From NCBI RefSeq assembly GCF_007750395.1, contig NZ_CP036281.1, forward strand, positions 1,878,501 to 1,942,500: DNA of 64,000 bases, in the 5' to 3' direction. The stretch is from Polystyrenella longa (GTDB lineage: Bacteria > Planctomycetota > Planctomycetia > Planctomycetales > Planctomycetaceae). Shown here one piece after another: positions 8,251-17,008 of this stretch (the stretch's first letter is position 1; the number at the start of each line of letters is the position of its first letter). Made by a program: the position numbers and the translations under genes. The notes beneath the pieces were generated by a model that saw nothing but the letters and a program-made list of their open reading frames with translations, did not search any database and was not told the DNA's origin.

Positions 8251-10236
8251 ATGCGGCAGCGCCTGACCACTCAATGTCTTTATTTCATGTTGCTCGCCTT
8301 CTTCGTAATCGGAAACTCCCCCAGTTTCGCTCAAGAAGAGGAGCGAATTAAACTGAGTGAAGTCACCGTGAATGCCCTCAGCTATTTCGAAGGGCCAGAT
8401 GGCCGAGCTTACGGGAATTGCTTTCCCCTGCAGGTGACAGTGGGTGGCAAAGAGGCGGGACGGGTTCGGATCGGTTTTTATGAATCCGAAGTCGGTGGTT
8501 CCGGAGAACAATGGCAGGCCGCCGGCTGGATGGCGTCGTTAATGGCGGCACAGCTTACCGACTTCGATCCTGCGACGACGCAGGTTGCTTTCGATATTCA
8601 AGGACGGGTCGATGGCCCCAGCGCGGGAGCGTTGATGACCATTGGCATTCTGGCCGCTGCGCGAGGAGACAAGGTTCGAGATGATGTGGCCATGACGGGA
8701 ACGATCAATCCGGATGGCATGATCGGGCCGGTGGGGGGCATACCCCACAAAATCGAAGGTGCTGCAGCAAAAGGAATGAAGCTCGTTCTGATTCCCGCGA
8801 CTGCGGAAAACGAGATGGACAAAAACAAAAAACAGATGGTGAACCTGATTCGTCATGGCGCCGAACTGGGAGTTGAAGTCAAGAAGGTCATCGACATTTA
8901 CGAAGCCTATGCCTTAATGACCGGCACCGAATTGCCACGACCGAATATTTCGGGACGTCCGACAATTGATTACAAAACAGACGCCGTACTTGCCTCTCGG
9001 ATTGGGCAGTGGGCGGATTTGACGAAGACGGCAATCGAAAAATACGAAGCCGCGCCCGAAGATGCACGAGTCGAGTATTCGGATCTTCTGATTGAAGAAG
9101 CCAGGGACTACATTAAAACTTCGGAAGGACTGATGAAAGAAGGAGTAATCACTGTCGCATACACCGATATGCAATACGCGGCACTGAATGCTTTTCTCGC
9201 TAAAGAAGTTGCTTATTGCAACCAGACAAATCTGACAATCGGATACGATGCGATGCTGAAACGCATTAACAATAACGATTGGCTGCAGGCGGAAATTGAT
9301 AAAACGGCCATCGCGCTGAAATTTTCACAACCTACGACGATGAATCAACTCGCTTTGTACCTCGAAGCCTGTGACGCCTTTATCGAAGCAGTTTCCTTTC
9401 AGAAACTGGCAGCGAAAACGATGGCGAATCTTCCTGAGGACGAAGACGAAGCGATTGAAATCGCAATCACCGCTTCTGAATGGCAGGTGTTCGGGTGGCT
9501 CGATTGTCGGGTCACGATGGATTTTCTGGAATTGATGCGGCAATACGGTGGCAAGCCAATTCCTGCCGACGCTCCCTTCCTGGACACGGCTCATTTTTAT
9601 CGCCGTACGTCGGAAGCAAGCTACCGCGTGTTTGAATCCATCACCGTCAATGAGATCGCTAAAGTACTAAAGGTCGCCCAACCTCAGGCCAAATTTGCAC
9701 TCGCGAAAAAGGATTCCTACTTCGGACTGGTGACGATGGCTCAAACAGAAGTCTTGCCAAATCTGCAGGACTACTTTGGAGACGGCCCTCAGTTTGCCTA
9801 CGCAACCCTCGCAGGCAGTATCTATGTGCATCTACGCGCATCCATGTTGATCGCCAAGTATTACTCCTTGAATGCGCAACTCGATAAAGAGATGATGATT
9901 ATCGGCATTGGACGGGAACAGGCTCTCAACGAATGGCTGGAAGCCTCCGAAGAGCAGGCGCGCCGCAACGTGATGCTCCTCTCCCGTTATGGGATGGATA
10001 CGGCAACATGTGCGCAAAACTTTGAGTATTGCCGCCTGATGAAAACGCGGGGCTTGTCGGACAAACTGGATGCACTCTTTGTGCTGTTGTACCTGAACAC
10101 GACAACCAAAGTTCTGCAGCGACTCTCCGGCGTGAAAGTCGATCAGCGTACAGGCGAACCTCTCGTTCCTTCTACAGAAGAAACCCCGGCGGAGCAGGCT
10201 GGCAGCAAACAGCCTTCTGGCGATCCTACTAAGTAG
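8251..10236 (+). CDS. Secreted Lon-type (S16) serine protease without an ATPase domain
   Basis: 661 residues. A signal peptide (hydrophobic residues 10-26, ending SFAQE) sends it out of the cytoplasm. Residues about 30-220 form a Lon proteolytic domain: catalytic Ser124 in DGPSAG and Lys167 in GGIPHKIEG, 43 residues apart as in E. coli Lon (Ser679/Lys722), plus the intervening MTGTINPDGMIGPVGG. No AAA+ or PDZ domain is present. The remaining 430 residues are helical and not recognised, ending in a Pro/Glu/Ser-rich tail. It probably acts as an ATP-independent peptidase in the periplasm-like space; substrate unknown. A CCGGAG ribosome-binding site precedes the ATG. Confidence 0.85.
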   Translation: MRQRLTTQCLYFMLLAFFVIGNSPSFAQEEERIKLSEVTVNALSYFEGPDGRAYGNCFPLQVTVGGKEAGRVRIGFYESEVGGSGEQWQAAGWMASLMAAQLTDFDPATTQVAFDIQGRVDGPSAGALMTIGILAAARGDKVRDDVAMTGTINPDGMIGPVGGIPHKIEGAAAKGMKLVLIPATAENEMDKNKKQMVNLIRHGAELGVEVKKVIDIYEAYALMTGTELPRPNISGRPTIDYKTDAVLASRIGQWADLTKTAIEKYEAAPEDARVEYSDLLIEEARDYIKTSEGLMKEGVITVAYTDMQYAALNAFLAKEVAYCNQTNLTIGYDAMLKRINNNDWLQAEIDKTAIALKFSQPTTMNQLALYLEACDAFIEAVSFQKLAAKTMANLPEDEDEAIEIAITASEWQVFGWLDCRVTMDFLELMRQYGGKPIPADAPFLDTAHFYRRTSEASYRVFESITVNEIAKVLKVAQPQAKFALAKKDSYFGLVTMAQTEVLPNLQDYFGDGPQFAYATLAGSIYVHLRASMLIAKYYSLNAQLDKEMMIIGIGREQALNEWLEASEEQARRNVMLLSRYGMDTATCAQNFEYCRLMKTRGLSDKLDALFVLLYLNTTTKVLQRLSGVKVDQRTGEPLVPSTEETPAEQAGSKQPSGDPTK

Positions 10237-10252
10237 CAAGAGACTTTACTGG

Positions 10253-11590
10253 TTAACTTCGGATTGAAACGGTGTCGGGATGACGTAAGAAAAGCAGGTC
10301 GTGATCTGTCAGGCTGCGAACCGCTTTCTGGATCATGGGAGTGATATCACTCTCGGCGAGTCCAGCGCAAAGAGAAGCGGACTGTTTAATCTGTTGGATA
10401 ATCTCTCCAGTGGAAAGTTGATCGTCAATCAATTCGCAGAAGGCTCTCACCACCGGTGACATATCGACGTTCACGGTCACTTTGATCCCACCCCGAATCT
10501 GGAAATCGATACTCCAGACAGGAGCTTGATGAGCGACAATTGAATTTCGGACATTCACCATTCGCGAAAGTTCACTCCAACCGGGGGTCAAATTCAATTG
10601 CGTGGTGTTGACTTGGCGATCAGGTTCGCGGGCGGCCCAGAACGCATGCTTGATCACACAGCCCCAGTAGATTTCGGCCATCTCCTGTTGCTCTGCAACT
10701 GGCTTATTGGATATCTCCGACCACCAGGGAGAATCTCTGAAGATGTGACGAGATTGATAGAAAAATCTGGATTCATTGGTGAAATCGAGTAAATGCAGGC
10801 CGCTCGTGTTGAGCAGTTTTACCAGTTCTGTCACAGAATAAGCTTGATCGCAAGTATGGAAAAAGAGGTCGTACAACTCTGAGTCGTCAGCCTCTTTAAT
10901 GAATGTCATGATGGTTTTGCCATGTTGCTGCCAGTTTGTCGCAGGCAGTTTGTTTAAAAAGCGGCGAAACTCAGCGAACAATTCTGGCGAAGGAGTCGCT
11001 CCCTGTAGGCCTGCTAGAGTAAGAAGTCGTTGCATCTGATAGATTGCAGTTCGACCATATCGACCGTAAACCATCAATCCCATCGCGCCGTCTGGCTTTA
11101 GGACTGAGTTCAAAGCTGCTAGGCCGGCGCTCGGATCGTCCAAATGATGGAGTACACCGACGCAGTTGATATAGTCGAAAAACCCCGCATTCCCGGGAGC
11201 CAGATCGAGTAGCGACCCTTGTCTCCAAGTCACTTTGTCGGTCAAACCTCGTTTCTCGATCCGTCGTCGAGCGATGTTCATGGCTCGTTCGCTGAGATCG
11301 ACATGGACAACTTCTGCAGGAAAATGACGTAACTGCTCGGCAAGGAAAACGGTGGAATCACCTGTTCCACCGCCAGCAACGAGAACTCGCCTAGGCTTCG
11401 ACAGATCGAGTTGTCCCCGAAAACATTTATGGTTAATCGCTGCCAACTGATCCAGATTTACGTAACGGAGTGATTCCAACTCCCGTTCTGGATCTCGGTC
11501 TGGATAGGGGAGAAGTTCATATTGTTTCTGAACGGATTCCGTTACTTCATGTCTCCGGTTCCGAGTCTCGTTCCTGAAATCGGTCGCCAT
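10253..11590 (-). CDS. Class I SAM-dependent methyltransferase
   Basis: 445 residues. Residues about 68-200 form a class I methyltransferase fold with motif I VLVAGGGTGDST and acidic motif II VDLSERA. The post-motif CVGVLHHLDDP is typical of small-molecule and lipid methyltransferases. The N-terminal Tyr-rich stretch QYELLPYPDRDPE and the extra 200-residue C-terminal domain are seen in uncharacterised methyltransferases with a tandem regulatory region. The substrate is unknown. A GGAGG ribosome-binding site precedes the ATG. It converges with the Lon-type protease gene, the two stop codons lying 16 bases apart. Confidence 0.85.
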   Translation of the reverse strand: MATDFRNETRNRRHEVTESVQKQYELLPYPDRDPERELESLRYVNLDQLAAINHKCFRGQLDLSKPRRVLVAGGGTGDSTVFLAEQLRHFPAEVVHVDLSERAMNIARRRIEKRGLTDKVTWRQGSLLDLAPGNAGFFDYINCVGVLHHLDDPSAGLAALNSVLKPDGAMGLMVYGRYGRTAIYQMQRLLTLAGLQGATPSPELFAEFRRFLNKLPATNWQQHGKTIMTFIKEADDSELYDLFFHTCDQAYSVTELVKLLNTSGLHLLDFTNESRFFYQSRHIFRDSPWWSEISNKPVAEQQEMAEIYWGCVIKHAFWAAREPDRQVNTTQLNLTPGWSELSRMVNVRNSIVAHQAPVWSIDFQIRGGIKVTVNVDMSPVVRAFCELIDDQLSTGEIIQQIKQSASLCAGLAESDITPMIQKAVRSLTDHDLLFLRHPDTVSIRS

Positions 11591-11815
11591 TGTCTAAATT
11601 CCTCCCTGAGGGATGCCTGACCGCCTATTATTTTGCAGGCTTATTCTCTCAGAATTGAGGAATTGAGGAAACCGGAATCTCGTCTGCTGAGAACGGATGC
11701 CGAAATAGCTTGACGAATATGATATTGCTCGCCATTGTGGTATTTACCGCTCGGCCTTCCTCGGCCACAGATTAAGCCGAATTATTCAATAGGTCAGTCA
11801 AGAACTGGATCAGGA

Positions 11816-13162
11816 ATGATTAACGAGAACTTTTTATTAAACTTGAAAACCACAAGCTTACACTCTCTCAAGATGTTTGTATTCGGCCTCGCTCTAATTT
11901 GCGGGTGGCTTACTTTTCCGTGTCTGAGCGAGTCTGCCGACGCTGCAGATGACTCCTCACCAACGCGTTGGGCGAGATTCCGCGGACCAAACGGGGCGGG
12001 AATCGCCACCGGTCAGAATCTACCCAAAGATCTCAAACCGGAACACCGGGAGTGGGTTGTCGACCTACCGGGACTTGGGCATGCCGCTCCCGCGATTTGG
12101 GATGACTTTCTGTTCGTCACCTCCGCAATAGATGAAGGGGCCGTCCGGTATCTCTATTGTCTGGATGCCATCACGGGCGAAGAGCGATGGGTGCGGACTT
12201 TGAGTATGAACAAGAGTGCAAAACATATCAAAAGCAGTTGGGCTTCAAGCACACCGGTAACCGATGGCGAATTCGTGTATGTCGCCTTCGCTGATGCCGA
12301 ACAATATCTCCTTTCCGCTTACGATTTCGCGGGCGAACTTCAATGGCGGGAAGATCTGGGAAGTTTTGAAAGCCAGCACGGTCAGGGTACCTCACCTGTT
12401 CTCTACGAAGACTTGGTCATTCTTGCGAACGATCAGGATGGTCCGAGTTCCGTCGTCGCATTCGAAAAAGCGACCGGCAAAATGGCTTGGACCACTCTAA
12501 GAGAATCCCGACGGGTCAGCTATGCGACGCCGCTAATGATTCCTCCGGCCGGGGGCAAAGGTCTGCCTCAACTGATAGTCGCCTGCGGAGCCATGGGCCT
12601 GACTTCACTCAACCCACGGACAGGGCACATGCACTGGAAAACGGGAGAATTCAGCCATCGGACTGTCGGTTCACCCGTCTATGGTGAGGGAGTGCTGGTG
12701 CAATGTTGTGGCGGTGGCGGTCAGGGCAAGTACATGGTTGCCATCAAACCTCATGACGCCCCCAATTCTGATGATCCGTTTGAGGTCCTTTATGAACACA
12801 AACGGAGATTACCTTATGTACCCACGCCGATCATTTATGAAGGACATCTCTACCTTTGCAACGACGGAGGAATTGCCAACTGCCTCAATGTCGAAACGGG
12901 CGAAAATGTCTGGACTGAACGAATTGGCGGAAATTACAGTAGTTCCCCCGTTTGTGTAGATGGTATGATTTATATGTTGAGCGAAGATGGAGAGATCGTC
13001 GTGATTTCTGCATCGCCTGACTATAAATTGTGGGGTAGATTAAAACTGGATGATCACAGTCACGCGACACCAGCCGTCGCCAACGGTCGCCTTTACCTAC
13101 GGACCTTTCATCGTCTGACGAGTATTCACCATGAAAATTCGTCCGTTGATGACTCGAACTGA
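11816..13162 (+). CDS. PQQ-like beta-propeller repeat protein, exported
   Basis: 448 residues from an ATG preceded by CAGGA; an upstream in-frame TTG at 11735 and an internal ATG at 11873 are alternatives. A hydrophobic stretch (FVFGLALICGWLTFPC) works as a signal peptide or anchor. The mature part opens with WARFRGPNGAGIA, followed by repeated blades containing YCLDAITGEERW, VVAFEKATGKMAW and CLNVETGENVW, the PQQ/BamB-type propeller signature. Such proteins are abundant in planctomycetes and of unknown role. No PQQ-dehydrogenase catalytic residues are evident, so binding or scaffold function is more likely than enzymatic oxidation. A related gene lies at 26027-27295. Confidence 0.87.
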   Translation: MINENFLLNLKTTSLHSLKMFVFGLALICGWLTFPCLSESADAADDSSPTRWARFRGPNGAGIATGQNLPKDLKPEHREWVVDLPGLGHAAPAIWDDFLFVTSAIDEGAVRYLYCLDAITGEERWVRTLSMNKSAKHIKSSWASSTPVTDGEFVYVAFADAEQYLLSAYDFAGELQWREDLGSFESQHGQGTSPVLYEDLVILANDQDGPSSVVAFEKATGKMAWTTLRESRRVSYATPLMIPPAGGKGLPQLIVACGAMGLTSLNPRTGHMHWKTGEFSHRTVGSPVYGEGVLVQCCGGGGQGKYMVAIKPHDAPNSDDPFEVLYEHKRRLPYVPTPIIYEGHLYLCNDGGIANCLNVETGENVWTERIGGNYSSSPVCVDGMIYMLSEDGEIVVISASPDYKLWGRLKLDDHSHATPAVANGRLYLRTFHRLTSIHHENSSVDDSN

Positions 13163-13336
13163 GTCGAAATTTCGTGGAAGATTGTTGGTCCCTACAACAA
13201 CAGCTTCCGAACAGCGCTTGTACGCGGGCTTTCGTAATCACAGATTCAGTAACCATAATCTGAAGTTGATCAACTGCACTCTTTTATGGAGTATAGAGAT
13301 CAATTGACAGAGTATTGATTCAATCAGGATTTACAA

Positions 13337-13762
13337 ATGCCTTCCTGGCCTGGGGGACCTTGTCCCAAATGCGGCGAAGATATGCCGGAAAAATTGATCC
13401 ACTGTCAGACCTGTCGCGCGTTACTGAACGACGACTTGAATTTTGATAGTGTGGAAGTCCCGGAGTTCATTCCTTTACAGGAGCTCGAGAGTATGGTTGA
13501 TGTCTCTCTCGAAGGTTATTTCGTGAACTGTCCCGAATGCCAGGAGGAATTGCGGATCAACCGCAAGTATGTTGGTAAGAAGGTGCAGTGTAAACGGTGC
13601 GAGGCTCCCTTTGAGCTCAAACTGGACAATAACCAGGTGCAGTCTAAAGCGTTCTTCAGCAAATGCCCGTCCTGCCAGAATGAACTCCGTGCCGCGCACA
13701 AGTACATCGGGGAAAAGGTCGCCTGCAAATACTGCGGTGGCAAACTGCACTTCGTCAAATAG
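13337..13762 (+). CDS. Small protein with repeated zinc ribbons
   Basis: 141 residues with three CxxC-paired modules: CPKCGE/CQTC near the N-terminus (residues about 8-30), then CPECQ...CKRC (about 61-85) and CPSCQ...CKYC (about 112-136). Modules two and three are clear duplicates of one another (ELRINRKYVGKKVQCK versus ELRAAHKYIGEKVACK). An acidic linker separates the first ribbon from the pair. It probably binds three zinc ions; role unknown, possibly nucleic-acid or protein binding. An AGGA site precedes the ATG. A copy of the dispersed stem-loop repeat begins 12 bases after the stop codon. Confidence 0.8.
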   Translation: MPSWPGGPCPKCGEDMPEKLIHCQTCRALLNDDLNFDSVEVPEFIPLQELESMVDVSLEGYFVNCPECQEELRINRKYVGKKVQCKRCEAPFELKLDNNQVQSKAFFSKCPSCQNELRAAHKYIGEKVACKYCGGKLHFVK

Positions 13763-13774
13763 TGTAGAACCTAT

Positions 13775-13842
13775 CCTGAAACCCAGTTGTGGCTAAATTC
13801 AATCCTACCATGGGTGTGATTGACTCATCAGAGGGTCTCAGG
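13775..13842 (+). repeat. Dispersed stem-loop repeat, copy 2
   Basis: 68 bases from CCTGAAACCC to GGGTCTCAGG. The oriented motif AGTTGTGGCT follows the left arm. An inner stem TTCAATC/GATTGA is present. It lies between convergent genes, just downstream of the zinc-ribbon gene. Four other copies in the window share the outline. Confidence 0.7.
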
Positions 13843-13920
13843 ACCGTTTGAAAAGTGCTCGGCAATTTCAGATCAATTTCAGATAGTGTGCATTCAGCTA
13901 TTATGTTCGAAGCCTGAATT

Positions 13921-14310
13921 CTATTCTTTCACGGAAGTGATCTGAGTCCGTCCCGGCATCGTGCTGTAAAGCACACCTTCTTCATCGAATAGCAACGCGA
14001 GATTCAGCTCCCAAACCTTGCCATCTTCGCGCTTCCAGAAGTCGCAGTAGTAGATCGACTGGTTCGTTCCGAATTCTCCGTTGATCCCTGCCTCCGCCAA
14101 CCTTTTTTCCACTTGGTCGCGGTGAGTTCCTTTCGGGCAGATCTTAAACAGCTCATTCTGCTGTGTCGTATAGGTCTGTCTTACCACTTCTGGTGACGCA
14201 CTAAGTACTGCACAGCCTGTTTGCGAAAAACAGCATGCAGTGGCTAAGAGTAGCACATAGGCGTGCCGGCTCACGACGTCCCATCTCGACGGAAGTCTGG
14301 CGGTGTTCAT
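13921..14310 (-). CDS. Small exported lipoprotein of unknown function
   Basis: 129 residues from the ATG at 14310 (a GTG four codons upstream is possible). A hydrophobic segment YVLLLATACCFS leads to the lipobox QTGC, so the mature protein should be lipid-modified at Cys. The remaining 95 residues contain VVRQTYTTQQNELFKICPKGTHRDQVEKRLAEAGI, a SmpA/BamE-like helical opening, then beta-strand-rich sequence (YYCDFWKREDGKVWELNLALLFDEEG). That pattern suggests a small BamE-like fold, but identity is not established. Confidence 0.7.
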   Translation of the reverse strand: MNTARLPSRWDVVSRHAYVLLLATACCFSQTGCAVLSASPEVVRQTYTTQQNELFKICPKGTHRDQVEKRLAEAGINGEFGTNQSIYYCDFWKREDGKVWELNLALLFDEEGVLYSTMPGRTQITSVKE

Positions 14311-14466
14311 GACGCTCGGCACCTGCTTGCGGAAGGAAATACATAGAAGACAGGCCGGAGTTGTAGGCTGAAACCGCGAAAAACGTCAATGCCAACCCGT
14401 TTCAGGCTGTGATCCACTGCAGGCATATTTGGAGATCGACCGCGGGATAACAGGAGTTTCGAAGTC

Positions 14467-15468
14467 TTAGAACTGTTGCAGGAATCGCAGGTCGTTTTCG
14501 GTGAATCGGCGAATATCAGTCACATTATGCCGTTTCATGCAGAAACGTTCGATGCCAAGTCCGAAGGCGAAGCCGCTGACTTCTTCCGGATCGTAACCAA
14601 CCGAGGTCAGCACGTTCGGGTCAACCATGCCTGCCCCTCCGATTTCCATCCAGTTGCCGTCCCACAACATGTCGACTTCTACCGAGGGTTCCGTGAAGGG
14701 GAAGAACGAGGTGCGAAAACGAACTTCGGTCCCTTCGCCCAAGTAGGCTTTGGCAAACATCCGCAAAGTCGTTTTGAGATGAGCCATGTTGACATCCTCG
14801 CCAATCATCAAGCCTTCCATCTGATGGAACATGCAGTGATGAGTTGGGTCAATCGTGTCGGGGCGATAGACACGGCCCAACGAGACGATTCGAATGGGAG
14901 GTTTGGTTTTCTCCATCACCCGAATCTGGACCGTGGAAGTCTGACTTCGTAACAGGATCGGACCTCCTGTCGCCGCTTCCGCGACGGAGAGATAGAAGTT
15001 GTCCAGCGGATCGCGTGCGGGGTGTTCGAGGGGGATGTTAAGTGCTTCGAAGTTGTGCCGTTCATCTTCAATCTCGGGCCCTTCCATCACGGCAAACCCC
15101 AGTCGCCCCATAATCTCCTTGAACTCTTCGATCGTCTGTGTCAGCGGGTGCGTGTGCCCGAGCTTACATGGTTCGCCAGGCAAGGTGACGTCGATTGCAT
15201 TGAGCGCGGCCTTGGGGGAGGAGAGTTCACTTTTACGAGTATCTAGCGCGCTACTGACATTCTCTTTGGCTTCGTTGAACTTCTGCCCAACGACCGGTCG
15301 CTCTTCGGGAGTCGCTTTGCCAACCAGGGATTGCAAATCCTTCAAGCGTCCCTTCTTCTTGCCAAGAAACTGGATGCGAACCTCTTCAAGTTGTTGTTCA
15401 TCGGTTGCGGCGGCAATCGCGGCGAGAGCTTCGTTCCGATAGGCGGCGAACGCGGTGGTCGTATCCAT
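14467..15468 (-). CDS. pheS: Phenylalanine--tRNA ligase alpha subunit
   Basis: 333 residues, full length for bacterial PheS, which with PheT charges tRNA-Phe. The N-terminal coiled-coil (residues 1-85) contains [16 protein letters not shown]. The class II catalytic core follows with [33 protein letters not shown], motif 2 [19 protein letters not shown] and motif 3 [16 protein letters not shown]. The start is the ATG at 15468; an upstream TTG is less likely. It is third in the minus-strand order rpmI-rplT-pheS, but a terminator separates it from rplT and no pheT follows: the next minus-strand gene is the small lipoprotein. Confidence 0.96.
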   Translation of the reverse strand: MDTTTAFAAYRNEALAAIAAATDEQQLEEVRIQFLGKKKGRLKDLQSLVGKATPEERPVVGQKFNEAKENVSSALDTRKSELSSPKAALNAIDVTLPGEPCKLGHTHPLTQTIEEFKEIMGRLGFAVMEGPEIEDERHNFEALNIPLEHPARDPLDNFYLSVAEAATGGPILLRSQTSTVQIRVMEKTKPPIRIVSLGRVYRPDTIDPTHHCMFHQMEGLMIGEDVNMAHLKTTLRMFAKAYLGEGTEVRFRTSFFPFTEPSVEVDMLWDGNWMEIGGAGMVDPNVLTSVGYDPEEVSGFAFGLGIERFCMKRHNVTDIRRFTENDLRFLQQF

Positions 15469-15591
15469 AATCGTCTCGATCAAATAATTCGGGCAAATAG
15501 GAAGAGGGGAGAGCTCAGGTGTCGAGGAGAGAGACTGAGAACGATCTTCGTCGGTTCACGTTCTTTTTTCAACGAGTACAAGCGATCCAAG

Positions 15592-15632
15592 AAAAAAGCC
15601 CGCAAATGCCGTTTTATGAACAGCAGCGGGCT
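15592..15632 (-). terminator. Intrinsic terminator after rplT
   Basis: On the minus strand AGCCCGC (15632-15626) pairs with GCGGGCT (15604-15598), followed by a run of T (15597-15592). The 21-base loop can pair further (TGC/GCA). It lies about 50 bases past the rplT stop and about 120 bases ahead of pheS, so it either ends the ribosomal transcript or attenuates pheS. Confidence 0.75.
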
Positions 15633-15680
15633 GAATTGGGTTTCCTGTTTATTAACAGGATGACCGATGGTCACTGTTCC

Positions 15681-16043
15681 CTACACTGAGGCGGGCAGTG
15701 CTGCTTTTGCTTTTTCGACGATTTCGTCGAAGATTTCCGGATTGGAAATCGCCAGTTCACTCAAGGTTTTTCTGTTCAGGCCGATTTCGGCCACAGTCAA
15801 ACCATTGATGAAGCGGGAGTAAGAAATTCCCCGTTCACGACAGGCGGCGGAAAGACGGATGATCCACAGCGAGCGGAAATTACGTTTGCGGGTTTTACGG
15901 TCGCGGAATGCATTCGCTCGTGAACGAATGATTGTTTCTTTGACTGAACGCAGCAGCTTGCCGCGACCTCCGCGATTTCCTTTGGCTTCTTTGAACAGTC
16001 GGTTTTTAGAGCGTCGTCGGGCGACACCTGATTTAATCCTCAT
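15681..16043 (-). CDS. rplT: 50S ribosomal protein L20
   Basis: 120 residues, the usual length. The basic N-terminus [25 protein letters not shown] and the [27 protein letters not shown] core are characteristic. L20 binds 23S rRNA early in large-subunit assembly and in several bacteria represses its own operon. Here 318 bases separate it from rpmI, much more than usual, leaving room for an L20-binding leader. A terminator follows. Confidence 0.97.
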   Translation of the reverse strand: MRIKSGVARRRSKNRLFKEAKGNRGGRGKLLRSVKETIIRSRANAFRDRKTRKRNFRSLWIIRLSAACRERGISYSRFINGLTVAEIGLNRKTLSELAISNPEIFDEIVEKAKAALPASV

Positions 16044-16361
16044 GACTACTTACCATTTATCTTTTGAAAAGTGAACTCTATATGTTTGCAATTGAATGAC
16101 CGGAAATCATCAGGTCGACTGCCGCCAGGGCCGCTCGTTCTGTCAGGTCTGACTACTTACCTGAATGCAGGTAGGGTCAAACCCTATTTAATCCCGGACT
16201 TGCCTCTGAAGAGAGACGGCCTTGGATCTCATTCTCTTGGACTAACTGGCTCCGTTAAAACAGAGACAGGAAGTGCAGAACGGGGAAAAGTCTGGTTAGG
16301 AAAGAACGGTGCAGTACGACTATCGGTATTCAACGAAAAAGTGGGATCAAACCCGGAACGG
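16044..16361 (-). other. Long rpmI-rplT spacer, possible ribosomal-protein leader
   Basis: 318 bases without a credible gene between two genes that are normally close together. A perfect hairpin TACCTG/CAGGTA with a 4-base loop lies at about 16157-16172. In other bacteria L20 regulates rpmI-rplT through an RNA structure; a similar role here is inference from position only. Confidence 0.35.
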
Positions 16362-16562
16362 TTACATTCCTGGGCGAAGGCCTTCAATGATGTTAATGGC
16401 ATCTTTGCCTGTGATCACATTGTCTGCGCGAAGCTGTCGTTTTCGCTGAGCACTTTTATGGCTCAGTTTGTGGCCACGAAAAGCGTTGCGATGTTTGACT
16501 TTACCCGAAGCGGTCACTTTAAACCGCTTGGACATTCCTTTATGTGTTTTCTGCTTAGGCAT
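16362..16562 (-). CDS. rpmI: 50S ribosomal protein L35
   Basis: 66 residues, standard length, starting at the ATG giving [20 protein letters not shown]; a longer in-frame extension upstream is rejected on family length. The sequence [21 protein letters not shown] is typical of L35. It binds 23S rRNA in the large subunit. Two adjacent hairpins precede it on its strand (arms at 16626-16644 and 16615-16625). infC, its usual neighbour, is separated from it by a plus-strand gene. Confidence 0.96.
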   Translation of the reverse strand: MPKQKTHKGMSKRFKVTASGKVKHRNAFRGHKLSHKSAQRKRQLRADNVITGKDAINIIEGLRPGM

Positions 16563-17008
16563 GGTTACAAATTCTACCGAGGACGCAATTGGTTCGTACG
16601 ACAAAGAGGAACCTGAAACAGGTCTAACATCCAGCCGGGATGTTCCTCGAAATCAGCTGAAATTCTCTCTTCCCTAACAAATGAGAGCTCAGTTAAGTGG
16701 TCTCATCGATCAACTTGCCATGGTTCATAGTCAAACCACCGCGCGGACAGAAAGCTGTCCCGGGAAAGGGAAGGGCGGATTATAGTGAGCATTCGCCTTC
16801 TCTTTCCACTCTCATCGACGAAAAACTCCCCTTCGAAGGTAAGAAATATTCGCCAAATTCTCGGATTCTCAGTGTGTAGTGGCTATATGACCAGTGATAG
16901 TCGTTTTCCAAACGGCATGGTTTCCTCGTGCGTGAGGGCAGGTTATGATTTTATACGAATTGTTTGTCTTCTCTGGATTTACTTCACGCGGTCGGAAAGT
17001 TTTGTCCT
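16563..17008. other. Divergent region between rpmI and the hydrolase gene
   Basis: About 450 bases. Next to rpmI it holds the hairpin AACATCC/GGATGTT (16626-16644, loop of 5) and the adjacent small hairpin ACCTG/CAGGT, both reading into the rpmI leader. No convincing gene or promoter is seen in the rest. Confidence 0.45.
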
